Assembly (NCBI GenBank): GCA_036265535.1
Contig: DATAOV010000061.1
Span: 1-38,863, forward strand
Direction of reading: 5' to 3'
Length of the DNA: 38,863 bases
Source: AC-32 sp036265535
GTDB lineage: Bacteria; Actinomycetota; Thermoleophilia; Gaiellales; Gaiellaceae
The notes under the pieces were generated by a model. That model searched no databases. It was given only the letters and a program-made list of their open reading frames with translations, and had not been told where the DNA came from. The position numbers and the translations under genes are program-made. Numbering within the stretch: the stretch's first letter is position 1; every line of letters begins with the position of its first letter. This document shows, piece by piece, positions 16,017-23,853 of this stretch.

Positions 16017-16505
16017 CTAGTGGGCAAGCGGTCCGTGGTATCGCCGAACCGTTACCACCCCTGCTGCCCCGACAAGCATGGTGCCGAACGCGAGTGCGGC
16101 TCCGAATCCCGCCGCGTTCCAGTCGAACCCGTCGCCGCTCGAGGCGACGGGGCCGGTGGAGCCCGACGGAACCGCCCAGGCACCGATCTCCGCGAGCTTC
16201 TCGCGGATGATCGCCTGCTGCGACTGGCCGGTGACGGGCTTCGAGGAGGTGATCTGCGTGGGCGACGGAACCGCCCAGGCACCGATCTCCCCGAGCTTCA
16301 CGCGGATGATCGCCTGCTGCGACTGGCCGGTGACGGGCTTCGAGGAGGTGAGCTGCGTGGGCGACGGAACCGCCCAAGCACCGATCTCCCCGAGCGTCTC
16401 GCGGATGGTCCCCTGTTGCGACTGTCCGGCTGTCGCCACGGGCACGGCGACGGCGAGAGCCGCAAGCGTCAATGAGACCAGCAATGTGAGGATCGACTTG
16501 TTCAT
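16017..16505 (-). CDS. Secreted/anchored protein with three 33-residue repeats
   Basis: 162 residues. A signal peptide (MNKSILTLLVSLTLAALAVA) ends near ATA-GQ. Three tandem copies follow, each starting GQSQQ and containing IGAWAVPS; copies 1 and 2 are full 33-mers ending SSKPVT, and copy 3 diverges after 22 residues. A linker (SGSTGPVASSGDGFDW) leads to a C-terminal membrane segment GAALAFGTMLVGAAGVV and a basic tail, VRRYHGPLAH. The likely topology is an extracytoplasmic repeat region held by a C-terminal anchor. Start at ATG 16505 because GGAGG lies seven bases before it; an ATG six codons upstream has no such support. I recognise no family; function unknown. Confidence 0.85.
   Translation of the reverse strand: MNKSILTLLVSLTLAALAVAVPVATAGQSQQGTIRETLGEIGAWAVPSPTQLTSSKPVTGQSQQAIIRVKLGEIGAWAVPSPTQITSSKPVTGQSQQAIIREKLAEIGAWAVPSGSTGPVASSGDGFDWNAAGFGAALAFGTMLVGAAGVVTVRRYHGPLAH
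16164..16427 (-). repeat. 99-base tandem repeat, 2.7 copies
   Basis: Copies begin (minus strand) at 16427, 16328 and 16229 with an exact 99-base period, encoding 33 residues. Copies are near-identical in DNA, including synonymous positions, implying recent expansion or ongoing homogenisation. Confidence 0.9.
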
Positions 16506-16536
16506 CTGTGGCCCTCCTTCCAATGCGACATGTCAC

Positions 16537-16548
16537 GACCGTACGGTC
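16537..16548. promoter_or_regulatory. TetR-type operator palindrome
   Basis: GACCGTACGGTC is a perfect 12-base palindrome 32 bases upstream of ATG 16505. Its outer half overlaps TTGACC (minus strand, 16550-16545), a plausible -35. The GACCG..CGGTC form is typical of TetR-family operators. No tetR gene is in the window. The rest of 16549-16645 shows nothing recognisable. Confidence 0.5.
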
Positions 16549-16645
16549 AAGGGCCGCGAAAGGAAATTGGAGAAATCCCCAGGCTTTCGCACCGTCAGCG
16601 CCGCCAGCGTTCGCGCTGTCCGGATGCGCTAGAGCCGGCGCCCCC

Positions 16646-16843
16646 TCAGGCGGTGAGCGCGTCGTAAAGGCGTCGCTGGAATGCGGCGACGAGCTGCTCG
16701 CTCTCGGGCATCAGCCGGCCCCAGGGAACGGCACGCGAGTCGAGCCCTCGCCGCAGGCCCGGAGGAGCATCTGTCCCGACCGCATCGAGGTCATCGTCCC
16801 ACCGGCTGTACGAATCCCGTCCGGGAGGCGAGAATGCGTCCAT
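16646..16843 (-). CDS. Possible small protein divergent from aminotransferase
   Basis: 65 residues from ATG 16843. The second half (WGRLMPESEQLVAAFQRRLYDALTA) looks like an amphipathic helix and reads like selected protein; the first half is polar with an Asp cluster (WDDDLDA). Third positions are less G+C-rich than in neighbouring genes. There is no ribosome binding site. The start codon overlaps that of the plus-strand aminotransferase by two bases (CATG, 16841-16844), so the two would share one promoter region or exclude one another. Could be spurious. Confidence 0.35.
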   Translation of the reverse strand: MDAFSPPGRDSYSRWDDDLDAVGTDAPPGLRRGLDSRAVPWGRLMPESEQLVAAFQRRLYDALTA

Positions 16844-18227
16844 GAGCGCACCGGCGACCACAGTGCTCGACCGCGCGAGGATCGCAGAGTTGACCGAGCG
16901 CGAGCAGCGCCGCCTGGACGACCGCACGCCCGCCTCGCGCGCGATGTACGAGCGCGCGCGGGCGTCGCTGGCCGGGGGCGTCGCGTCGGCCTACCAGGAG
17001 CGCCAACCCTGGCCGATCTACCTCTCCCACGGGAAGGGCTCGCACGTCTGGGACGTCGACGGGATGCAGATGGTCGACTTCCACAACGCGTTCGGCTCGA
17101 TGCCGCAGGGGCACGCGCACCCGGCGATCACCGACGCCGTCACGAAGCGCCTCGAGCTCGGGACGCACTTCGCCGCACCCACTGAGGACGCGGTCGCCGT
17201 CGCCGAGGAGCTCAAGCGGCGCTGGGGGATCTCGCGCTGGCGCTTCGTCAACTCCGGCTCCGAGGCGACGATGGATGCCATTCGGATCGCCCGGGCGCAG
17301 ACAGGCCGGGACACGATCGTGAAGATCTTTGGTTCCTACCACGGCCACCACGACTACGTGATGGTCTCGATCGGCGTGCCGCATCACCAGATCGGCAACC
17401 GCGAGAACTACGCCTCGATCCCATACGGGGCCGGCATCCCGAAGGCCGCAGCCGACCTGACCGTCCCCGTCCCGTTCAACGACGCCGGGGCGATGGAGCG
17501 GCGGATCGAGTCGCTGGTCGAGGAAGGACGCGCGCCCGCCTGCGTGATCATGGAGCCCGCCATGATGAACCTCGGCGTCGTGCTCCCGGAGCCCGGTTAC
17601 TTGGAGGCCGTCCGCGAGCTGACACGCCGGCTCGGTGTGCTGCTGATCTTCGACGAGGTGAAGACAGGCCTCTGCATCGCCGCGGGCGGGGCGACCGAGC
17701 GCTTCGGCGTTACTCCAGACCTGGTCACGCTCGCCAAGGCACTCGGAGGAGGACTGTCCACGGGCGCGATCGGGGGCACCGAAGAGGCGTTCGAGGTCGT
17801 CGAGAGCGGCACCGTCTACCAGGTGGGCACCTTCAACGGAAACCCGCTCGCGATGGCCGCCGCCCGGGCCAGCCTGGAGCAGGTGCTGACGCCTGACGCT
17901 TACGTGCACCTCGACGCCCTGGAGGAGCGGCTCCTGCGCGGCTGTCAGGACGTGATCGACCGCTACGGGCTGCCCGGCTACTCCGTCGGCATCGGCGCGA
18001 AGGGCTGCGTCACGTTCTCGCCGGAGCGGATCGTCGACTACGAGAGCTTCAAGGAGAACCAGGACGAGGAGCTCTCACAGCTCTCCTGGCTCTACAACAT
18101 GAACCGGGGCGTCTACATGACGCCCGGGCGCGAGGAGGAGTGGACGCTCACCGTCGCGCACACGCCGGACGACTGCGACGCGTTCGTCGCCGCATTCGAC
18201 GAGATGGCCTCGGACCTCACGGCCTGA
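16842..18227 (+). CDS. Class III PLP-dependent aminotransferase (GSAM-like)
   Basis: 461 residues with the class III aminotransferase pattern: VDFHNAFGSMPQGHAHPAI, the PLP phosphate loop NSGSEATMDAIRIAR, SYHGHHD, IFDEVKTG with the PLP-binding Asp, and LAKALGGGLSTGAIGG with the Schiff-base Lys. It is closest in style to glutamate-1-semialdehyde aminomutase and beta-amino-acid aminotransferases. No tetrapyrrole genes are nearby, so a haem role is unsupported. An N-terminal extension of about 45 residues precedes the usual start. Substrate unknown. GGGAGG lies 14 bases before the ATG, rather far. Confidence 0.85.
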   Translation: MSAPATTVLDRARIAELTEREQRRLDDRTPASRAMYERARASLAGGVASAYQERQPWPIYLSHGKGSHVWDVDGMQMVDFHNAFGSMPQGHAHPAITDAVTKRLELGTHFAAPTEDAVAVAEELKRRWGISRWRFVNSGSEATMDAIRIARAQTGRDTIVKIFGSYHGHHDYVMVSIGVPHHQIGNRENYASIPYGAGIPKAAADLTVPVPFNDAGAMERRIESLVEEGRAPACVIMEPAMMNLGVVLPEPGYLEAVRELTRRLGVLLIFDEVKTGLCIAAGGATERFGVTPDLVTLAKALGGGLSTGAIGGTEEAFEVVESGTVYQVGTFNGNPLAMAAARASLEQVLTPDAYVHLDALEERLLRGCQDVIDRYGLPGYSVGIGAKGCVTFSPERIVDYESFKENQDEELSQLSWLYNMNRGVYMTPGREEEWTLTVAHTPDDCDAFVAAFDEMASDLTA

Positions 18228-18320
18228 GCCCCTGCTCAGTAGTTCGAAGCACGACGCTCAGAAGTGCCACGGATGCGGCCGCGAGATGCGCACACGATGC
18301 TTGCGGTGGAGGTGAGTGCG

Positions 18321-19214
18321 ATGAAGAAGCTCGCGCAGTTCGCGCTCGGGCTCTGCGTGCTGACCGCGCTTGCGGGCCTCGCTTCGGCGGCGCCGCGGGC
18401 AACGGGCAAGATCGCCTTCGTCCGTTCCGCGCACGGGCCGGAGCGAATCTGGGTGATGAGCATGAACGGAATGCGGCAGCGCGCCCTGACGCCGGTGACG
18501 ATGAGCGCCGAGACGCCGGAGCTCTCCCGCGATGGCCGGCGGATCGTCTTCAGCAGGCTGATCGCGACGACCGCGACCGTCCAGCACGACATCTACGTCG
18601 TGAACGTCGACGGCTCCGGACTGCGGCGCCTCACGTTTGGGGCCCGCGACGAGACGGCTCCGACCTGGTCACCCGACGGCCGGCGGATCGCCTACGAGGC
18701 GAACACGGGCAAGCAGTACGACGTCTAGGTGATGAACGCGAACGGCAGCGGCAAGCGGCGCCTCGCGAAGACGGCGCAAAACGAGAGCGTGCCCGCGTGG
18801 TCGCGCTTCGGCCGGATCGCGTACGCCCGCGCCTTCCGGATCTGGGTGATGAACGCCGACGGCAGCCGGGCGCATCCCGTCAGTCCTCCGCATACGACGG
18901 GTGTCGATTGGTCGCCTGCCTGGTCTCCGGATGGGACGCGTATCGCGTACGAGAGCGACCGGCAGACCTCGGGGCGCGAGCCGAGCAGCGAGATCTGGCT
19001 GATGTCGGCGGACGGGTCACACCAGGTCCGGCTGACGCACAACAGCCTCAACGACTTCCAGCCCGCCTGGTCGCCCGACGGCGGCTGGCTCGCCTTCGCG
19101 AGCCAGATCCCGCACCCGGGCAAGAACCACATCTGGCTCGTGCGCCCGAACGGCAAGGGCCTGCACCGTGTCACCTCACCGGGTGACGAGTATCACCCCA
19201 GCTGGAGCCGATAG
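18321..19214 (+). pseudogene. TolB-like beta-propeller lipid/secreted protein, broken by one TAG
   Basis: The frame runs from ATG 18321 (GGAGGTGA upstream) to 19214 except for one TAG at 18726-18728. A signal peptide (MKKLAQFALGLCVLTALAGLASA) is followed by PD40/WD40-like repeats: each carries IWVM.(M/A).G or similar and W(S)PDGRRIAYE. At the break the text reads YDV-stop-VMNANGSG, and the four equivalent positions in other repeats hold Trp, so TGG has become TAG by one base change. Downstream sequence stays fully protein-like in the same frame. The product is either truncated to 135 residues, or the stop is recent, suppressed or a sequencing error. Such propellers bind surface or periplasmic partners. 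Confidence 0.85.
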
Positions 19215-19230
19215 CTACACTTCCGCGCCG

Positions 19231-19965
19231 ATGGCCGGCGAGCGAGTGAAGCTGCAGGTACAGGAGCGCGAGAGCCGCGGCTCCGCCGAATCGCGCCGCC
19301 TGCGCAAGCAGGGGCTTATTCCGGGCGTGCTCTACGGCCGCGGCAAGCAGCCGCACGCGATCAGCATTCCCGAGCGAGAGCTGCGCCGCGTGCTCACGGG
19401 CGGACAGGGGCTGCACGCGATCCTCGACGTCACGCTCGATGGCCAGGAGAGCACTCACCCGTCGATTCTCAAGGACTACCAGCAGCACCCCGTGCGCGGC
19501 GGCCTGATCCACGTCGACCTCCAGGAGGTGCGGCTCGACCAGTCGATCCAGGCGCAGGTCGTCGTCGAGTTGGTCGGCGAGCCGGTTGGCGTCACCGAGG
19601 GCGGCGTGCTCTCGCAGGTCAGCCGCGAGATCACGGTCGAGGCACTGCCGATGGAGATTCCGGAGCACGTCGAGCTGGACGTGAGCGGCATGGCGATCGG
19701 CGACACGCTGCGCCTCGTCGACCTCGGCCCACCCACCGAGGGCGTCACGTACCTCGACGACCCGGAGGAGACGGTGCTGGCGACGGTGACGATGCCGACA
19801 CGCTTCGTCGAGCCCGAGCCGGAAGAGGTCGAGGGCGAGGAGCTCGAAGAGGGCGAGCTGCCCGAGGGCGAGCTTCCCGAGGGCGAAGAGGGTGCCGAGG
19901 GCGAGGCTCCGGCCGAGGGCCAGGACGCCGCTCCCTCAGGCGAGCAAGAGACCTCCGGGGAATAG
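19231..19965 (+). CDS. rplY: 50S ribosomal protein L25 (general stress protein Ctc)
   Basis: 244 residues: an N-terminal L25 5S-rRNA-binding domain (KLQVQERESRGSAESRRLRKQ, then IPGVLYGRG) and a C-terminal TL5-type beta domain (VVVELVGEPVGVTEGGVL, then IPEHVELDVSGM). A strongly acidic tail of about 45 residues follows with EGELPEGELPEGEEGAEGE repeats, typical of actinobacterial Ctc. It sits on the 5S rRNA of the large subunit. Start ATG 19231 lies nine bases after TACACT (19216-19221). Followed directly by pth, as in many bacteria. Confidence 0.95.
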   Translation: MAGERVKLQVQERESRGSAESRRLRKQGLIPGVLYGRGKQPHAISIPERELRRVLTGGQGLHAILDVTLDGQESTHPSILKDYQQHPVRGGLIHVDLQEVRLDQSIQAQVVVELVGEPVGVTEGGVLSQVSREITVEALPMEIPEHVELDVSGMAIGDTLRLVDLGPPTEGVTYLDDPEETVLATVTMPTRFVEPEPEEVEGEELEEGELPEGELPEGEEGAEGEAPAEGQDAAPSGEQETSGE

Positions 19966-20559
19966 GTGCGCTTCTTCCGTCGGGGCGAAGGGGCCTCGAC
20001 GCTCGACCTGCTGGTGGCGGGCCTCGGAAATCCGGGCCGTGAGTACGAGCACACGCGGCACAATCTCGGTTGGCTCGTGCTCGACGAGCTCGCCAGGCGC
20101 CACGGCGGCTCGTGGCGGTCGAAGTTCTCGGGCTCGCTCGCCGAGGTGCGGCTCGACGACGTGCGCCTCGCGCTGCTGAAGCCGGAGACGTACATGAACG
20201 AGTCGGGCCGCTCGGTCGGTGGCGCTGCTCGCTTCTTCAAGGTCGAGCCCGAGCGGCTGCTGGTCGTCCACGACGACGTCGATCTCGAGCCCGGACGGCT
20301 CCAGGCGCGGGCGGGCGGTGGCCTCGCCGGCCACAACGGCTTGCGCTCGCTGGCGCAGCATCTCGGCTCGCAGGAGTTCGAGCGGCTGCGGATCGGCGTC
20401 GGCAGGCCCGGTCGCGGGGATCCCCGTTCGGTCTCGGACTGGGTGTTGTCGGGCTTCGCGCCGGAAGACGACCTCGAGGGTCTCGTGTCGCAGGCCTCCG
20501 ATGCGGTCGAGACGATCGCCTCCCAGGGGCTCGGGGCCGCACAGGCCAGCTTCAACTAG
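19966..20559 (+). CDS. pth: Peptidyl-tRNA hydrolase
   Basis: 197 residues. VAGLGNPGREYEHTRHNLGW holds the catalytic His, KPETYMNESGRSV and VVHDDVDLEPG the conserved Asn and Asp, and GGLAGHNGLRSL the tRNA-binding loop. It releases tRNA from prematurely dropped peptidyl-tRNA. GTG 19966 follows the rplY stop with no gap, so translation is coupled. A short N-terminal extension (MRFFRRGEGASTLD) precedes the first strand. Confidence 0.96.
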   Translation: MRFFRRGEGASTLDLLVAGLGNPGREYEHTRHNLGWLVLDELARRHGGSWRSKFSGSLAEVRLDDVRLALLKPETYMNESGRSVGGAARFFKVEPERLLVVHDDVDLEPGRLQARAGGGLAGHNGLRSLAQHLGSQEFERLRIGVGRPGRGDPRSVSDWVLSGFAPEDDLEGLVSQASDAVETIASQGLGAAQASFN

Positions 20560-20564
20560 CGAGC

Positions 20565-20604
20565 TAGGATTGATGGCGCGGAACCGGCCGGTTCCGTCTT
20601 TCGT
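20565..20604 (+). terminator. -10-like box plus palindrome between pth and mfd
   Basis: TAGGAT (20565-20570) is followed by an 18-base perfect palindrome, CGGAACCGG with its complement (20579-20596), and then TCTTTCGT. It can be read as an intrinsic terminator for rplY-pth (hairpin plus T-rich run) or as an operator just downstream of an mfd promoter. ATG 20573 lies between box and palindrome, ATG 20606 after it. Confidence 0.5.
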
Positions 20605-20605
20605 C

Positions 20606-23600
20606 ATGGACCAGACGACGACGCCGAGACCCGTCCTTCATCCGCTCGTCGAGCAACTGCTCGCGGAAGAGCGCCTGGCCGCCTACGCGGGTGCACTCCC
20701 CGCGCCTGCGCGCGTGTCCGAGCCGGCGCTGCCGCTGTTGCTCGCCGCGCTGTACGAGCAACGGGGCGGCCCTCTCGTCTGCCTGCTCCCCGAGGATGCC
20801 GATGCGCGCGACGCAGCCGAAGCCGCACGGTGGTTCCTCGGCGAAGAGCAGGTTGCGCTCCTGCCGAGCCGCGGCGTTCACTGGGGGTCGGGGCTCGAGC
20901 CGCCGCCGCATCTCGTCGGCGAGCGCGCCCGCGCGCTCGATGTCCTCGCCGCCGGAGGGCTCGTTTGCGCCTCCGCCGCGGCGCTCGCGGAGCCTATGCC
21001 TCCGCCGGCGGCCCGCCCGGAGCCGCTCGCGCTCACGTCCGGAGCGTCGAGCGACCTCGACATGGTGGCCGAGCACCTCGCGCTCGCCGGGTACGAGCGG
21101 GTGGACCGCGTCCAGGAGCGCGGCCAGTTTGCTGTCCGCGGCGGGCTCGTCGACGTCTTTCCAACGACTGGCCGGGACCCGCTCCGCGTCGAGTTCTTCG
21201 GCGACGAGATCGAGGCGATTCGGGCCTTCTCGCCGTTCACGCAGCGCGCGCTCCACGACGTCGAAAGCGCCGTGGTCTATCCGGCCGCCGAGCGCCGACT
21301 CGACCTGCAGGAGCCACGGCTCACCGAGGACGGCGAGGCAGCTGGGATGCCGCGTGATCTGGTGCGGCCGCTCGACCGCTCGCCCGACCTGGTCTGGGAG
21401 CCGGAGCAGGTGCGAGAGATCTGGGCCGAGGAGTTCCAGACGGAGCTCCCGCTGAGCGGCGCAGCCGAGCTCGATCCGTTCCCGCGCGGGCAGGCGTTCG
21501 CGTTCGAGGCGCAACGTCCGGCCGTAGCGGCCCGCGGGCTTTCGGAGGCCGAGACCGAGCTGGCCGGCCTCATCCGAGCCGGGAACCGCGTAGTCGTCGC
21601 GTTCCCGCATCGCGGCGAGGCGCTTCGCACCGCGAACCTGCTCCGCCGCGTGGAGCCGCGCCTGCTCGAACAGGGCGAGCCGCTCCCGGACGAGCCGGAG
21701 CTTCTCTTCGCGGTCTCGCCCGCGCGACGCGGATTCGTCTGGCGCGAGCTCGGGCTCGTCCTGCTGCCGGACACGCAGGTCTTCCGCAAACGCCCGCCGA
21801 GGACCGACCATCGCCTCGGCCGTGCGCTCCAGTCCTTCGCCGACCTGCGCACGGGCGACCTCGTCGTCCACGAGGACCACGGCATCGGGAAGCTGCTCGG
21901 TTTCGAGACGAAGACCGTCGCTGAGGTGACGCGCGACTACCTCTTCCTCGGCTTCCGCGGCGACGACCGGCTCTACGTCCCGCACGAGCAGATCGGAAAG
22001 GTCTCGAAGTACATCGGCGCCGACGCGTCGGCGCCCGCCCTCTCGAAGCTCGGCGGGAAGGCCTGGCAGAACCTCAAGAACAGAGCCCGTTCGGCGCTGC
22101 GGGAGCTCGCCGGCGAGCTGCTTGCTCTCTACGCGCGGCGCCAGCAGGCCCCGGGCAATGCCTACGACCTCTCCTCGGAATGGCTCGACCGCCTCGAGGC
22201 GGAGTTCCCGTACCGCGAGACCGAAGATCAGCGCGCCGCGATCGAGGCCGTCAAGGAGGATCTCGAGGCCCCGCGGCCGATGGACCGGCTGGTCTGCGGC
22301 GACGTCGGCTTCGGCAAGACGGAGGTCGCCGTGCGCGCGGCGTTCGCGGCCGCGGTCAACGGCAAGCAGACACTGATGCTCGTGCCGACGACGGTCCTGG
22401 CCGAGCAGCACTGGAACACCTTCCGCGAGCGCTACCGCGACTTTCCGGTCCGCGTCGAGATGATCTCGCGCTTCCGCCGGCCGGCCGAGCAGAAGCAGGT
22501 GCTGGCGGACTTCGCCGCGGGCAAGGTCGACGTTCTGCTCGGCACGCACCGGATCCTCAGCCGCGACGTGATCCCGAAGGAGCTCGGCCTCGTGATCGTC
22601 GACGAGGAGCAGCGCTTCGGCGTGGCGCAGAAGGAGCTCCTGCGGGCGCTGCGACTCGAAGTCGACGTGCTCTCCCTCACGGCCACTCCGATCCCGCGCA
22701 CGCTGCACATGTCGCTCTCGGGCCTGCGCGACATCTCGGTGATCGAGACCCCTCCCGAGGGACGGCGTCCGATCCGCACCTACGTCGGCGAATACGACGA
22801 TGAGCTGATCAAGGCCGCTCTCGAGCGCGAGCACGCGCGCGAAGGCCAGTCCTTCTTCCTCCACAACCGCGTGGAGTCGATCGACGAGGCCGCCGAGCGC
22901 CTGCAGCAGCTCGTCCCGGGTCTGCGGGTGCTGGTCGCGCACGGGCAGATGCGCGAGCGCGAGCTCGAGGAGCGGATGCACGCCTTCCTGCGCGGCGACG
23001 CTGACGTGCTCGTCTCGACGACGATCATCGAGTCCGGGCTCGACATCCCGGAGGCGAACACGTTGATCGTCGAGCGCGCCGACGCGCTCGGCCTGGCCCA
23101 GCTCTACCAGATCCGAGGTCGCGTGGGCCGCTCGGACGTACCCGCGCACGCGTACCTCTTCTACCCAGACTCGCGCGAGCTGACGCCTGAGGCGCGGGCG
23201 CGGCTGGCGACGCTCGCCGACCACACGGAGCTCGGGGCGGGCTTCGCGAGCGCGATGCGCGATCTCGAGATCCGCGGAGCAGGCGACCTGCTCGGGGCGG
23301 AGCAGTCCGGCCACGTCGCGGCGCTCGGCTTCGAGCTCTACGTCGAGCTCCTCGGCGAGGCGGTCGCGGAGCTCTCCGGAGAGCGCCGCGCGGTGGCGCG
23401 CCCGGTGCGCGTGGACGCGACGGTGCACGCCTACGTGCCTGCGACCTACATCGAGGCCGAGGCACTCAAGATCGACCTCCACCGGCGCCTGGCGCTGACC
23501 GAGTCCGAGGACGAGCTGCGCGAGCTGCGGGCGGCAACCGAGGACCGGTACGGCCCGCTCCCGGAGCCGGTCGAGAACCTGTTCTCGATCCAGGAGGCGA

Positions 23601-23824
23601 AGCTGAAGCTCGCGCGCGTGGGCGCCGACTACCTCGTCTTCCGCGGCGGGAAGACCACCGTCGGGCCGCTCCTGCTCGGCTCCGACGAGCTGCGTGCCCT
23701 CCGCGCCGAGGTCGATACGGCGGTCTACACGAGCGCCCGGCGGGAAGTTTCCCTGCGTGACGAGAAATTCTCCGGAGCGACGCGACTAGTCGCTGCTATA
23801 CTGGGTGCGCGCCAAGCGGCCTGA
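20606..23824 (+). CDS. mfd: Transcription-repair coupling factor
   Basis: 1072 residues from ATG 20606 (1083 from ATG 20573). Order: UvrB-like N-terminal module (to about residue 300, with GQFAVRGGLVDVFP and LRVEFFGDEIEAIR); RNA polymerase interaction domain (DLVVHEDHGIGKLLGFET, YVPHEQIGKVSKYIG); RecG-like translocase with Walker A CGDVGFGKTEVAVRA, DEEQRF, LTATPIPRTLHMSLSGLRD and the TRG region; C-terminal domain closing on UvrA's site. Mfd pushes stalled RNA polymerase off DNA lesions and recruits UvrA. I prefer 20606 because a TAGGAT box sits only two bases before ATG 20573, which would place the transcription start beyond it. Confidence 0.96.
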   Translation: MDQTTTPRPVLHPLVEQLLAEERLAAYAGALPAPARVSEPALPLLLAALYEQRGGPLVCLLPEDADARDAAEAARWFLGEEQVALLPSRGVHWGSGLEPPPHLVGERARALDVLAAGGLVCASAAALAEPMPPPAARPEPLALTSGASSDLDMVAEHLALAGYERVDRVQERGQFAVRGGLVDVFPTTGRDPLRVEFFGDEIEAIRAFSPFTQRALHDVESAVVYPAAERRLDLQEPRLTEDGEAAGMPRDLVRPLDRSPDLVWEPEQVREIWAEEFQTELPLSGAAELDPFPRGQAFAFEAQRPAVAARGLSEAETELAGLIRAGNRVVVAFPHRGEALRTANLLRRVEPRLLEQGEPLPDEPELLFAVSPARRGFVWRELGLVLLPDTQVFRKRPPRTDHRLGRALQSFADLRTGDLVVHEDHGIGKLLGFETKTVAEVTRDYLFLGFRGDDRLYVPHEQIGKVSKYIGADASAPALSKLGGKAWQNLKNRARSALRELAGELLALYARRQQAPGNAYDLSSEWLDRLEAEFPYRETEDQRAAIEAVKEDLEAPRPMDRLVCGDVGFGKTEVAVRAAFAAAVNGKQTLMLVPTTVLAEQHWNTFRERYRDFPVRVEMISRFRRPAEQKQVLADFAAGKVDVLLGTHRILSRDVIPKELGLVIVDEEQRFGVAQKELLRALRLEVDVLSLTATPIPRTLHMSLSGLRDISVIETPPEGRRPIRTYVGEYDDELIKAALEREHAREGQSFFLHNRVESIDEAAERLQQLVPGLRVLVAHGQMRERELEERMHAFLRGDADVLVSTTIIESGLDIPEANTLIVERADALGLAQLYQIRGRVGRSDVPAHAYLFYPDSRELTPEARARLATLADHTELGAGFASAMRDLEIRGAGDLLGAEQSGHVAALGFELYVELLGEAVAELSGERRAVARPVRVDATVHAYVPATYIEAEALKIDLHRRLALTESEDELRELRAATEDRYGPLPEPVENLFSIQEAKLKLARVGADYLVFRGGKTTVGPLLLGSDELRALRAEVDTAVYTSARREVSLRDEKFSGATRLVAAILGARQAA

Positions 23825-23846
23825 GGAAAACCGCTGCACTTGGCGC
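23797..23846 (+). promoter_or_regulatory. Promoter and 5' hairpin of the PpiC lipoprotein gene
   Basis: TATACT (23797-23802) is the best -10 box in the window. The expected transcription start near 23809 coincides with the first base of a hairpin: GCGCCAAG-CGG (23809-23819) pairs with CCG-(CTGCA bulge)-CTTGGCGC (23831-23846). ATTTTCC and the ATG follow. It may protect the mRNA 5' end or end mfd read-through. Confidence 0.5.
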
Positions 23847-23853
23847 ATTTTCC

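Noticed and set aside
16164..16427. Regular 99-base direct repeats as a possible CRISPR array
   Set aside because: The whole period is repeated with no unique spacers, the frame is open, and it encodes 33-residue protein repeats.
18726..18728. In-frame TAG as pyrrolysine or a reassigned codon
   Set aside because: TAG ends many other genes here (clpB, pyk, rplY, ccdA), the replaced residue is plainly Trp, and no pyrrolysine genes are visible.
19804..19960. Repetitive GAGGGCGAG tract as a DNA repeat element
   Set aside because: It encodes the acidic tail typical of actinobacterial L25 and needs no other explanation.
20564..23482. Very long open frame (972 codons) antisense to mfd
   Set aside because: It mirrors mfd codons, as expected in high-G+C DNA, and the translation is Arg/Glu/Leu-rich with no recognisable motifs, RBS or promoter.
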